Shown: positions 1 to 6,190 of the stretch, piece after piece
Layout of the letters: every line of letters begins with the position of its first letter
Numbering within the stretch: the stretch's first letter is position 1
Origin: Candidatus Thorarchaeota archaeon MP8T_1
GTDB taxonomy: Archaea; Asgardarchaeota; Thorarchaeia; Thorarchaeales; Thorarchaeaceae
Length of the DNA: 6,743 bases
Reading direction: 5' to 3'
Assembly: GCA_002825465.1 (NCBI GenBank)
Contig: PJER01000109.1
Coordinates: forward strand, 1-6,743
Made by a program: the position numbers and the translations under genes
The notes under the pieces: model-generated
Seen by the model: only the letters and a program-made list of their open reading frames with translations
Database searches by the model: none
Told to the model about the DNA's origin: nothing

Positions 1-1
1 G

Positions 2-694
2 GCAGAATATGCAATTGCACTCCTATTTGCAGTTGCAAAGAATATCATTCCAAATGATAGAGAACTTCGAAAGGGTGATTGGGTCTATGCCTTCGGAGGG
101 CCTCGCCCCAATATAGAAATTCGTAACAAGACCTGCTTCATATTAGGTCTTGGTAACATTGGTAGTGAGATTGCTAAACGGTTGAGAGCATTTGATGTCA
201 CGATTTATGCAGCCACTCGAAGTGGAAGTTCTCAACATTCTAGTCTGGTTGATAGGTTAGTCAGGATTGATGATGCTCGTACTCTTGTTGAAGCTTCTGA
301 TTTCGTCATTCTATCTCTACCTCTGACTCCGGAGTCACAGGGACTTGTTGACACTACTTTCATCTCCTGGATGAAACCCACATCAATCCTTGTGAATATC
401 TCTCGAGGTCGAATCATAGACGAAAAGGCTCTCTTTGATGCGCTTAAGGACAATCGTATTCGTGGAGCAGGGCTTGATGTATGGTGGAGGTATCCTCCTA
501 AATGGGGCGGAAAAAGCACTCCTCCCTCAGACATGCCGTTTCAGGATCTTGATAATGTGGTTATTTCTCCTCATAGGGCAGGATACTCAGAAAACACCGA
601 GCGTGAGTATTTTCAGTTTGCAGGCGAGAATATCCTTCGATTTATCCGCAAGGAAAACCCGATTAATGTTGTAGATCTCAAGCGTGGCTACTAG
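2..694 (+). CDS. D-2-hydroxyacid dehydrogenase, NAD(P)-binding, 5'-truncated by window edge
   Basis: The frame is open from base 2, so the N-terminal substrate domain lies outside the window and 230 residues remain. They hold the cofactor-binding domain of the D-isomer 2-hydroxyacid dehydrogenase family (phosphoglycerate, glyoxylate and hydroxypyruvate reductases). Numbering from the first visible codon, GLGNIG at 49-54 is the dinucleotide loop. The following strand ends in A-A-T-R-S instead of an acidic residue, which suggests NADP(H) preference (inference). NISRGRIID supplies the catalytic Arg135, and SPHRAG supplies the catalytic His191. The usual catalytic Glu of the LDVxxxEP motif is replaced: the segment reads LDVWWRYPP, with Tyr164 29 residues after the Arg, the spacing at which E. 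coli SerA has its Glu. Substrate cannot be assigned. The family is clear; whether it is a dehydrogenase with modified catalysis or a divergent subfamily is open. The stop is TAG at 692-694. Confidence 0.93.
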   Translation, partial: AEYAIALLFAVAKNIIPNDRELRKGDWVYAFGGPRPNIEIRNKTCFILGLGNIGSEIAKRLRAFDVTIYAATRSGSSQHSSLVDRLVRIDDARTLVEASDFVILSLPLTPESQGLVDTTFISWMKPTSILVNISRGRIIDEKALFDALKDNRIRGAGLDVWWRYPPKWGGKSTPPSDMPFQDLDNVVISPHRAGYSENTEREYFQFAGENILRFIRKENPINVVDLKRGY

Positions 695-789
695 TCAGGA
701 CTTGGGCAATCCTCTCTATTTACAGGTTCCACAAGGTCGCTTAACAATCCCTAAAAGTGTGTGTCAATTGATTGAAACGATGTTAAGAT
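684..789 (+). other. Spacer with AbrB/SpoVT-like coding remnant (doubtful)
   Basis: The gap between the dehydrogenase and the transporter is 95 bases. A different frame, opening with GTG at 684 and running on into the transporter gene to 875, encodes VPQGRLTIPKSV within 714-773. This resembles the core of the AbrB/MazE swapped-hairpin domain (usual form K-G-R/Q-V-T-I-P-K-x-V-R). After it the similarity stops, the frame overlaps the transporter by 86 bases, and the residues there look like an out-of-frame shadow. It may be the remnant of a small transcription regulator or antitoxin gene, or chance. A CTAAAAG stretch at 751-757 lies about 35 bases before the transporter start and could be a weak TATA element. 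No terminator is evident. Confidence 0.2.
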
Positions 790-1653
790 ATGAAAAAGAA
801 TACTGTTGCACTAATCGCCATACTTGGCGGTCTGTTTGTCTTCACTATCAAGCTAATTGCTTATTTCATATCTAACTCTGTTGCCCTGTTATCAGACGCA
901 CTTGAGTCGACTGTTAATATTCTTGCATCAGTGATGATGTTCTTTTCTATCTACATTTCAGAAAAACCAGCGGATGATACGCACGAATACGGCCATCAGA
1001 AGATAGAGGACATTTCAAGTGCATTTGAGGGAATTCTCATAATTGCAGCAGCGCTCTTGATAATCAATGCTGCAGTTGGGCGGCTCTTTGTTTTTGTTCA
1101 GCTTCTTGAGGTCAATCTCGCTATTGCTATCTCAGCTGGAGCTACAGGAATTAATCTCGGCATATCTCTATTGTTGACGCGTACAGCAAGATCGAGTGGC
1201 TCTATGGCACTAGAAGGAGATGCAAAACATCTTCTATCTGATGTGATATCAACGATAGGTGTTTGGATTGGGCTGTTCATAGTTCAGGTGACAGGTTGGC
1301 AATTCATGGACTCTCTGCTCGCATTTGCTGTGGCAGCGCTGATAGTACGAATGGGTGTTGGATTGATAGCTAAATCTACACGTCATTTAATGGACCAATC
1401 CTGTGGCGAGGAAGAGGAGCTAATAATATCCGTACTTAAGAAGCAAAACCCAACTATTATCGAGTACCATGATTTGAAGACCCGTCGACAAGGCAACGAT
1501 GTACTTGCTGAGATTCATATAACAGTGAGCGACTCTATGAGTGTCAGAATGGCACATGATATTATAGATCGATTTGAGAAAGACTTGAACAAGGAAGCAC
1601 CTCACATCATATTGACAGTCCACATCGATCCTGAAACTGAGCTATCTGAATAA
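790..1653 (+). CDS. Cation diffusion facilitator (CDF) family metal transporter
   Basis: This 287-residue membrane protein exports divalent metal ions in exchange for protons. It has the standard CDF plan: about six transmembrane helices in residues 1-200, then a cytoplasmic metal-binding domain (about 205-282). Compared with E. coli YiiP, site B is intact (Asp62, His65, His69 in PADDTHEYGH), and so are the C-terminal ligands (His227, His243, His256, His278, Asp280). In the transport site, helix 5 has the normal HxxxD (His147, Asp151), but helix 2 reads SDALESTVN, so Glu39 and Asn43 occupy the positions of YiiP Asp45 and Asp49. Substrate (Zn, Fe, Mn or other) cannot be assigned. The ATG at 790 gives a normal short N-terminus before helix 1. 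No good ribosome-binding site precedes it, so the message may be leaderless or coupled. It is a full-length family member. Confidence 0.95.
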   Translation: MKKNTVALIAILGGLFVFTIKLIAYFISNSVALLSDALESTVNILASVMMFFSIYISEKPADDTHEYGHQKIEDISSAFEGILIIAAALLIINAAVGRLFVFVQLLEVNLAIAISAGATGINLGISLLLTRTARSSGSMALEGDAKHLLSDVISTIGVWIGLFIVQVTGWQFMDSLLAFAVAALIVRMGVGLIAKSTRHLMDQSCGEEEELIISVLKKQNPTIIEYHDLKTRRQGNDVLAEIHITVSDSMSVRMAHDIIDRFEKDLNKEAPHIILTVHIDPETELSE

Positions 1654-1755
1654 GCCCCCGGACTGATGACCGCCAAAGATTTCGGTTGAAAACACAAAAT
1701 GTAGGAGTACTTCAATGCTCTTGTGTAATCAGAATATATACAGGAGCAATGTTTC
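1654..1755. other. Intergenic leader before the HhH-MutS gene
   Basis: This is 102 bases without a gene. It holds a weak inverted repeat (ACACAA at 1692-1697, TTGTGT at 1721-1726, 23-base loop) and a TATATA stretch near 1735-1740. That TATATA is too close to the ATG at 1756 to be an ordinary archaeal TATA box for a message that also contains the ribosome-binding site at 1743. No poly-T terminator is visible after the transporter gene, so read-through is possible. Confidence 0.35.
1743..1746 (+). promoter_or_regulatory. Ribosome-binding site (GGAG) for the HhH-MutS gene
   Basis: GGAG ends nine bases before the ATG at 1756, a normal spacing. It supports 1756 as the start over the nearby ATG at 1749, which is in another frame. 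Confidence 0.6.
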
Positions 1756-4041
1756 ATGGCGCGTTCAATAGACCTCATTGAGTCCGAGAGTCAAGACTTT
1801 AAAGAAAGTCTCAATCATCGCAGACTAGATTGTCCTGATTCGGGGGCCGACGATTTGACCATTGAGAAACTCTCAGAGATACCCGGTGTTGGCGAAAAAG
1901 TTCAGCAGGCATTGATAGAGCACTTCGGAAGTGAAGCAGTCGCACTCAAGGTGATTCGTGATTCACGTGTTGATCTTGTGGCTGCAGTACCAGGCATAGG
2001 ATCTAAACAGGCTGTTAATCTTGTTAAGGGTGCTTTTGAACAGCAGTTTGGTGTCAACTCCAATATGCTACTACGAAGTACTGACATTCGTAAGATCTTT
2101 GAAAGCATATTAGAAATCATGCAGGGCTATGCCAACACCACATATGCGAAGGATAAGTTGTTTCTCTATTTTCCGCTACCCCCTGAGAAACTAGACACAA
2201 TTATCGAGCGACAGAAGTATTTTGCAGATGCTTCAGACATTGCAGAAGGGATAACCCCAGAGCAACGTGCAACTCTGAAGAACCATCTCTCGCAGGTCAG
2301 AGGGCTGTATAGACGTGCAAAACCTCGACGAATTGAAGGGCGCGTAATTATCACTAACGATGACAAGGCCTTTGATAAGCTGATTACTGAGGGTGTCGAT
2401 AAATGGTGCCCAGTCTATGTTCTCTCTGATGGAGAAAGTGGGGCTGATTACGCACAGGGATATGATCTTGTACTCTTCATATCACCACTTGGGGCGTATG
2501 ATGAGTCTATGGATATGATGGACAATGTGGAGATTCTTGGTAAAGACTGGTCCATCGAGGATGTTCTACCAGAACTGACAGTAAGTTTCTACGCTCGTAA
2601 TTATCGAGTCATTGATGCTTCATGCAAGCTTGCTGAGATCTTCAGCAGTCTTCCTACAAATGGCTCAATGGAGCGATTCGCAGCAGAACTCGATTTTGAG
2701 GCTCTAAGCAGAGTTGGTGAGATTCTCAAGAACTTAGATGAGAATGGCGACTTGGCTCTGGGAATTGATGCTGATATCGATAGGTATCGAAAGGCTGTGA
2801 AGGCATTTCCCACTGCTACCGCAGAAACAGAAGCTTGGTTGAATGAAGAAGTCACCTCTCGAATCTCTAAAAGTCATGTAACTCTGGGCGGCCAGCAGAT
2901 AATCAGCATCCTTCAATCTGCGGATATGGAGGGAGCTGACGGAGGCGCGCTTAGAAACATGTTGCCTGCTGAGATTGTCGAAACCTTCACAACCACAATT
3001 CAGGAAGCTGAGGACAAGCTTGCACAGATGCTAGGGCTCACGGCGCGTGAGGCTGATTGGGTAACTGGGATAATCAGTGAGGAGATTTCTCTTCCTGTCA
3101 AGATGGTCCCAACACAAATCAATGATCTTGAGGATAGATTACGACGGCTCTTTGCAGACAAGCAGTTCAGCCTGATTAAGAAGATTGCAAACGAGCTTGA
3201 TAAGACACGTGATGAGGTTATGAGCGCAGTTCAGACTCTTCTCGAGTTTGACCTCTTTCTTGCCGTTGGTCTGTTCGCTCATGACTATGAGCTTGAAACC
3301 CCGAACATCTCATCGGAATACTCAGGAGTTGGAGTTCAAGGTGCGAACAATCTGTTCTTAGTGGAGAGCTACCTGAAAGGAAAGCATGGCAAAGTTCAAC
3401 CTATCGATTATTCCATTGGTAAGACACCATTCCAACCAGTTGGAACAAATGGTGAGAACTGCGCACTTCTCTCTGGAGCAAACAGTGGTGGAAAGACCAC
3501 AACAATTCAGACACTGGCTCAGATTGTAACTATGGCCCAATCCGGTTTTCCTGTACCTGCTAAGCAGGCTTATGTCCCAGTGTTTGAAGAGCTCTACTTC
3601 TTCTACAAGAGCCGTGGAATGGTTAGTGCTGGAGCGTTCGAAACTACGCTGAAGCAGTTTGCAGAGATAGTTGTATCAGAGAAGTCGAAGCTAGCTCTCT
3701 TTGATGAAGTCGAGGCAATAACAGAACCCGGTAGTGCAGCTAATGTCATCGCTGGTCTAATCGAGATTCTTCAGAGTGATCCCAAGACTTCGACAGTAAT
3801 CTGTAGTCATCTCGCGCGAGAGATTCAAGAAGTAACATCAGTTCCTCTCAGGATAGATGGAATTGAAGCTCGCGGTCTAGACGAAAACCTTGAACTTGTT
3901 GTAGATAGAACTCCACGCTTTGGTACTCTCGCAAGAAGTACGCCAGAACTCATAGTTGAGAGACTCTCAAAGCTAACCAAGGGACCAAAGAAAGCTGTCT
4001 ACGAAAAGATTTTGGAGAACCTTAACAGAGTAAGAGAGTAA
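1756..4041 (+). CDS. Archaeal MutS-family ATPase with N-terminal helix-hairpin-helix motifs (MutS2-like, no Smr domain)
   Basis: This 761-residue protein is predicted to bind DNA and switch conformation with ATP. Two helix-hairpin-helix motifs lie at the N-terminus (IPGVGEK at 42-48, VPGIGSK at 78-84), a non-specific DNA-binding pair. Residues about 196-262 form an alternating strand/helix segment (from VIITNDD to VEILG) that looks like a small Rossmann-like insert. A mostly helical stretch (about 265-520) corresponds to the MutS lever/clamp region. The ABC-type ATPase is complete: Walker A GANSGGKTT from 574, MutS signature region SAGAFE at 624-629, Walker B LALFDE with Asp650 and Glu651, and switch His685 in ICSHL. 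There is no mismatch-recognition N-domain of MutS1 and no C-terminal Smr nuclease. MutS2-type proteins act on recombination intermediates or stalled ribosomes, not in classical mismatch repair; which applies here is unknown. The next gene overlaps its stop by one base. Confidence 0.92.
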   Translation: MARSIDLIESESQDFKESLNHRRLDCPDSGADDLTIEKLSEIPGVGEKVQQALIEHFGSEAVALKVIRDSRVDLVAAVPGIGSKQAVNLVKGAFEQQFGVNSNMLLRSTDIRKIFESILEIMQGYANTTYAKDKLFLYFPLPPEKLDTIIERQKYFADASDIAEGITPEQRATLKNHLSQVRGLYRRAKPRRIEGRVIITNDDKAFDKLITEGVDKWCPVYVLSDGESGADYAQGYDLVLFISPLGAYDESMDMMDNVEILGKDWSIEDVLPELTVSFYARNYRVIDASCKLAEIFSSLPTNGSMERFAAELDFEALSRVGEILKNLDENGDLALGIDADIDRYRKAVKAFPTATAETEAWLNEEVTSRISKSHVTLGGQQIISILQSADMEGADGGALRNMLPAEIVETFTTTIQEAEDKLAQMLGLTAREADWVTGIISEEISLPVKMVPTQINDLEDRLRRLFADKQFSLIKKIANELDKTRDEVMSAVQTLLEFDLFLAVGLFAHDYELETPNISSEYSGVGVQGANNLFLVESYLKGKHGKVQPIDYSIGKTPFQPVGTNGENCALLSGANSGGKTTTIQTLAQIVTMAQSGFPVPAKQAYVPVFEELYFFYKSRGMVSAGAFETTLKQFAEIVVSEKSKLALFDEVEAITEPGSAANVIAGLIEILQSDPKTSTVICSHLAREIQEVTSVPLRIDGIEARGLDENLELVVDRTPRFGTLARSTPELIVERLSKLTKGPKKAVYEKILENLNRVRE

Positions 4042-4619
4042 TGCCCTACAGAGTTCTGGTCTTTGGAGACACACACATCCCAACTCGCAGAGATGCAATA
4101 CCTGTTGAGTTCTATCAACACATCAAGGGATACCAATATGATATGACTCTCATCACTGGTGATCTTGTACGAGAGTCGAATATGAGAGCAGCTCTTCCTC
4201 CCCTCTCTCAATGCTTTATAGTCACTGGAAACATGGATTTTGGAAGTTCATACAATTTTCATGAGCAAGTACAACTTGACGGCTTCAATATCCTCCTTCT
4301 TCATGGAACCCAACTTCGGCCGCGCGGAAATATAGAACAGCTCTGCGAGATTCTCCAGCACATTGGAGGTGATGTAGCAATCCACGGGCACACTCATCAA
4401 GCTGCTATCGACCTCTATAATGACAGACTCTTTCTTAATCCTGGAACAATTACAGGTGCTACAGGAGGTGCAGGTGGACGTACAGATGCGAGCTTTATCG
4501 AGTTGGTTGTGAAAGATAATCAGGTGCGTGTGATTCTTCACTCTACCAATTGGAGCGTTGTAAAGAGAACCGAGGTTGAATATCAGAAAATAAGTGGGAA
4601 AGTCATAAGAATATCATGA
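4041..4619 (+). CDS. MJ0936/YfcE-type metallophosphoesterase (phosphodiesterase)
   Basis: This 192-residue cytosolic enzyme belongs to the calcineurin-like phosphoesterase superfamily, in the compact MJ0936/YfcE/Vps29-like branch whose members hydrolyse phosphodiester model substrates with a two-metal centre. All metal ligands are visible: GDTH (Asp10, His12), TGD (Asp41), TGNMD (Asn64), LLLHG (His88) and HGHTH (His117, His119). The NPGTITGATGG segment after position 132 matches the family's conserved C-terminal part. Because the catalytic set is intact, it should be an active enzyme and not a Vps29-type scaffold. The ATG overlaps the TAA of the HhH-MutS gene (TAATG at 4039-4043) and no strong ribosome-binding site precedes it, so translation is probably coupled. 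The tail (about 165-192) is slightly longer than the minimal family. Physiological substrate is unknown. Confidence 0.93.
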   Translation: MPYRVLVFGDTHIPTRRDAIPVEFYQHIKGYQYDMTLITGDLVRESNMRAALPPLSQCFIVTGNMDFGSSYNFHEQVQLDGFNILLLHGTQLRPRGNIEQLCEILQHIGGDVAIHGHTHQAAIDLYNDRLFLNPGTITGATGGAGGRTDASFIELVVKDNQVRVILHSTNWSVVKRTEVEYQKISGKVIRIS

Positions 4620-4640
4620 GCGTACCTGCCAGCCTCTTTT

Positions 4641-5264
4641 CTAGTATGTTCCCCAAGGATCTGGGCTGAGAAGGCGCATATAGAGCTTCTTCAAGACATT
4701 TGAGCTCTCAAGCAGCGATGCTTTGAGTACTTTCTCTTTCTCTACATTGCCTGTCTTTGATTTTGATCCTGCAAGTCGACCAAGACGCCCCTTTGATGAA
4801 TCTGGTGTTATTGATACTTTTACAGGGATAATACCCTTTACATCCTCCTCTGGGAATATATCTCGCGTAAACTTTAGATCACGGAAGAATATTGCTAATG
4901 TTTCTTTGACAGCAGCCTTCTCAATAGTATCAGTTGGAAGATTATCTACCATTGAAAGACTCCGTCTTCGTAGGTGATCAGAAACAACTGCTTGTACCTC
5001 CTCAGCTAATTCACGATTTGTCGCACAGGCTATTCCTATGTTAATCATGAGCATACGAATCCGATCCAACATCATGCCCACATCTGCTCCAACAAAGGAC
5101 TTTCCTCTCATGGAAACTAACCAATCTTCATACGCATCGCTCACGTTTCGAAGACCATCCTCATCATCGGAGAACCTATCTAGTTCTTCAGGTGGTATTA
5201 ACGTACACCAGACAGCCATTGATACGCGGTCAGCTTTGTTGGAGGCCATGCTTGCAGCATGCAC
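4641..5264 (-). CDS. Protein of unknown function, predicted soluble and mainly helical
   Basis: I do not recognise a family. From the GTG at 5264 the product is 207 residues; an ATG at 5249 (residue 6, MASNKADR) is an equally plausible start. A GGATGA stretch at 5270-5265 touches the GTG, too close to serve it, and is rather far for the ATG. There is no signal peptide and no clear membrane segment; the hydrophobic run MMLDRIRMLMINIGIAC (64-80) is broken by charges and is probably an amphipathic helix. Residues 20-55 are acidic. A basic, Gly/Ser-rich linker (about 156-173) separates the helical body from a last helix and the terminal motif LLSPDPWGTY. Frames on the opposite strand here give Ser/Pro-rich, low-quality translations, which supports this strand. 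It converges on the phosphodiesterase gene with only 21 bases between stops, and diverges from the TIGR04076-like gene. Confidence 0.72.
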   Translation of the reverse strand: MHAASMASNKADRVSMAVWCTLIPPEELDRFSDDEDGLRNVSDAYEDWLVSMRGKSFVGADVGMMLDRIRMLMINIGIACATNRELAEEVQAVVSDHLRRRSLSMVDNLPTDTIEKAAVKETLAIFFRDLKFTRDIFPEEDVKGIIPVKVSITPDSSKGRLGRLAGSKSKTGNVEKEKVLKASLLESSNVLKKLYMRLLSPDPWGTY

Positions 5265-5289
5265 TCATCCGTTTTCAGTATTACTTGTC

Positions 5290-5324
5290 TGAGTATTGCT
5301 CTGAAAAGTTGTTTCTAATACTCA
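5290..5324. promoter_or_regulatory. Inverted repeat, candidate operator in the divergent spacer
   Basis: TGAGTATT at 5290-5297 and AATACTCA at 5317-5324 are perfect 8-base inverted arms with a 19-base spacer. Inside lies a smaller dyad, GAAA/TTTC. A third copy of the AGTATT core at 5277-5282 sits 15 bases before the left arm. The position between two divergent starts (5264 and 5361) fits a regulator-binding site for one or both genes. The arms are AT-rich and could partly be promoter elements, so the assignment is tentative. Confidence 0.35.
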
Positions 5325-5360
5325 ATTGTTGTTACTGTCATCATTCTGCTGGTGGTACTA

Positions 5361-5639
5361 ATGGCAAGCTACAAGGTGAGAATTGAGGTAATAGATATTC
5401 AGAATCAGGGCCAGTGCTCAATGGGGCAGAGGGTTGGCGACACCTACGATTATCCTGAAGATAGGGGTAAGATGTGTCCAAGTTCATTCTATATTCTCTA
5501 CCCCTGGATAATGGTGATGGAGTCTGGAGGCAGCTTTACTGAATCTGGGGATGGAAGTGACTACATGACTGTCGGTTGCAGTGATTATCGCCATCAAGTT
5601 GTGTATAAAATCTCTCGATTGCCTATTGAAAAACAGTAG
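5361..5639 (+). CDS. TIGR04076 family small protein, function unknown
   Basis: The product is 92 residues and matches the layout of the uncharacterised TIGR04076 family: an N-terminal strand (YKVRIEVI), a G-x-C-x-x-G-x-x-x-G segment with Cys19, a central Cys39-Pro-x-x-F-x-x-L-Y-P block followed by a small hydrophobic stretch and SGG, and a C-terminal V-x-C-x-D segment with Cys73 leading to a last strand (VVYKISRL). Three conserved-looking cysteines suggest metal binding or redox chemistry, but no function is established for the family to my knowledge. I chose the ATG at 5361 because the strand begins directly after it and GGTGGT at 5351-5356 can act as ribosome-binding site. An in-frame GTG at 5352 would add three residues and destroy that role. 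A cupin gene follows 78 bases downstream. Confidence 0.8.
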   Translation: MASYKVRIEVIDIQNQGQCSMGQRVGDTYDYPEDRGKMCPSSFYILYPWIMVMESGGSFTESGDGSDYMTVGCSDYRHQVVYKISRLPIEKQ

Positions 5640-5703
5640 AATTCTATCCACACTACACCATACAATTTTTCTATCACTCACTCCGAAACAAGTAATCGTT
5701 CTC
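5640..5703. other. Spacer with short T-run after the TIGR04076-like gene
   Basis: This spacer holds a run of five T at 5666-5670 followed by CTATC, which could be a weak archaeal poly-U termination signal. There is no convincing stem before it and no clear TATA box for the cupin gene. Confidence 0.2.
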
Positions 5704-5710
5704 AGGAGGT
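5704..5710 (+). promoter_or_regulatory. Strong ribosome-binding site (AGGAGGT) for the cupin gene
   Basis: AGGAGGT is the best Shine-Dalgarno match in the window. Its spacing of seven bases selects the ATG at 5718; the ATG at 5714 is in another frame and hits TAA after three codons. Confidence 0.8.
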
Positions 5711-5717
5711 ATTATGG

Positions 5718-6089
5718 ATGGATAATCAAGACCGTTACTCAATCAACACTGAGATTAAATTTGGGGGGCTTGAGCTCATCGATATATCCAAACTAGTTGA
5801 AACATGCAAAAAGAGCTGGCAGAACTTTAGCCTCTGCGAGGTCAATGACTGTGTAGTTCGTCTAGGTGTAATTCTTGGTGAATTCCATTGGCACAGGCAT
5901 GACAATGAGGATGAGTTCTTCTACGTTCTTGATGGTCTGCTTCATATTGATTTAGAGGATAGAACGATAGAATTACGACCTGGGCAGGGATTCTTGGTGC
6001 CGCTAGGTATATCCCATCGCACAAGAGCATCAGAGCGCACAGCCATCTTGATGGTTGAGGGCAAAGGTGTGAATCCTACCGGAGATTAA
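5718..6089 (+). CDS. Single-domain cupin protein
   Basis: This 123-residue protein folds as one metal-binding beta-barrel of the small-cupin type often annotated as mannose-6-phosphate isomerase-like (COG0662). Cupin motif 1 is complete: GEFHWHRHDNEDEFFYVLDG, with ligands His59, His61 and Glu66. Motif 2 follows with Pro95, Gly97 and His100 in FLVPLGISH. The ending VNPTGD resembles the conserved V-N-T-G-D tail of this subfamily. The N-terminal 45 residues form the usual leading segment with a Trp before the barrel. All four metal ligands are present, so the fold and metal binding are well supported, but the substrate or enzymatic role cannot be read from the sequence; such proteins include enzymes, sugar binders and stress proteins of unknown role. 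The start is fixed by a strong ribosome-binding site. It lies between the TIGR04076-like gene and a GNAT gene, all rightward. Confidence 0.92.
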   Translation: MDNQDRYSINTEIKFGGLELIDISKLVETCKKSWQNFSLCEVNDCVVRLGVILGEFHWHRHDNEDEFFYVLDGLLHIDLEDRTIELRPGQGFLVPLGISHRTRASERTAILMVEGKGVNPTGD

Positions 6090-6151
6090 TTTGAGAAGGA
6101 TTGGCTAAGCTTGTAAGGAAAGAGATCATACAGCTCCTAGCACTTAATTCA

Positions 6152-6166
6152 AATCTATCTTAGATT
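6152..6166. repeat. Short palindrome AATCTA-TCT-TAGATT
   Basis: A perfect six-base stem with a three-base loop lies 25 bases before the GNAT start. It is AT-rich and too weak to be a terminator on its own. It could be part of a promoter or a small protein-binding site, or chance. The rest of the 101-base spacer (6090-6190) shows nothing else definite. Confidence 0.25.
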
Positions 6167-6190
6167 CCAAATATTACGTAGGTCTTCCGA

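Noticed and set aside
1665..1671. CTGATGA resembling a C box of a C/D guide RNA
   Set aside because: The first base does not fit the C-box consensus, and no D box (CTGA) or C'/D' pair follows at the expected distance.
1692..1726. ACACAA/TTGTGT inverted repeat as terminator or operator
   Set aside because: Six-base arms with a 23-base loop and no T-run are easily expected by chance.
1735..1740. TATATA as promoter of the HhH-MutS gene
   Set aside because: It lies under 25 bases before the ATG, so transcription would start at or after the start codon and would exclude the GGAG ribosome-binding site at 1743.
4620..4640. Bidirectional terminator between the convergent phosphodiesterase and unknown genes
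   Set aside because: The 21-base gap has only a short TTTT run and no dyad symmetry that I can see.
4723..5292. Two rightward open frames opposite the unknown leftward gene
   Set aside because: They are 84 codons each, rich in Ser, Pro and Arg, in different frames, and lie almost wholly within the longer leftward frame, so they look like shadows.
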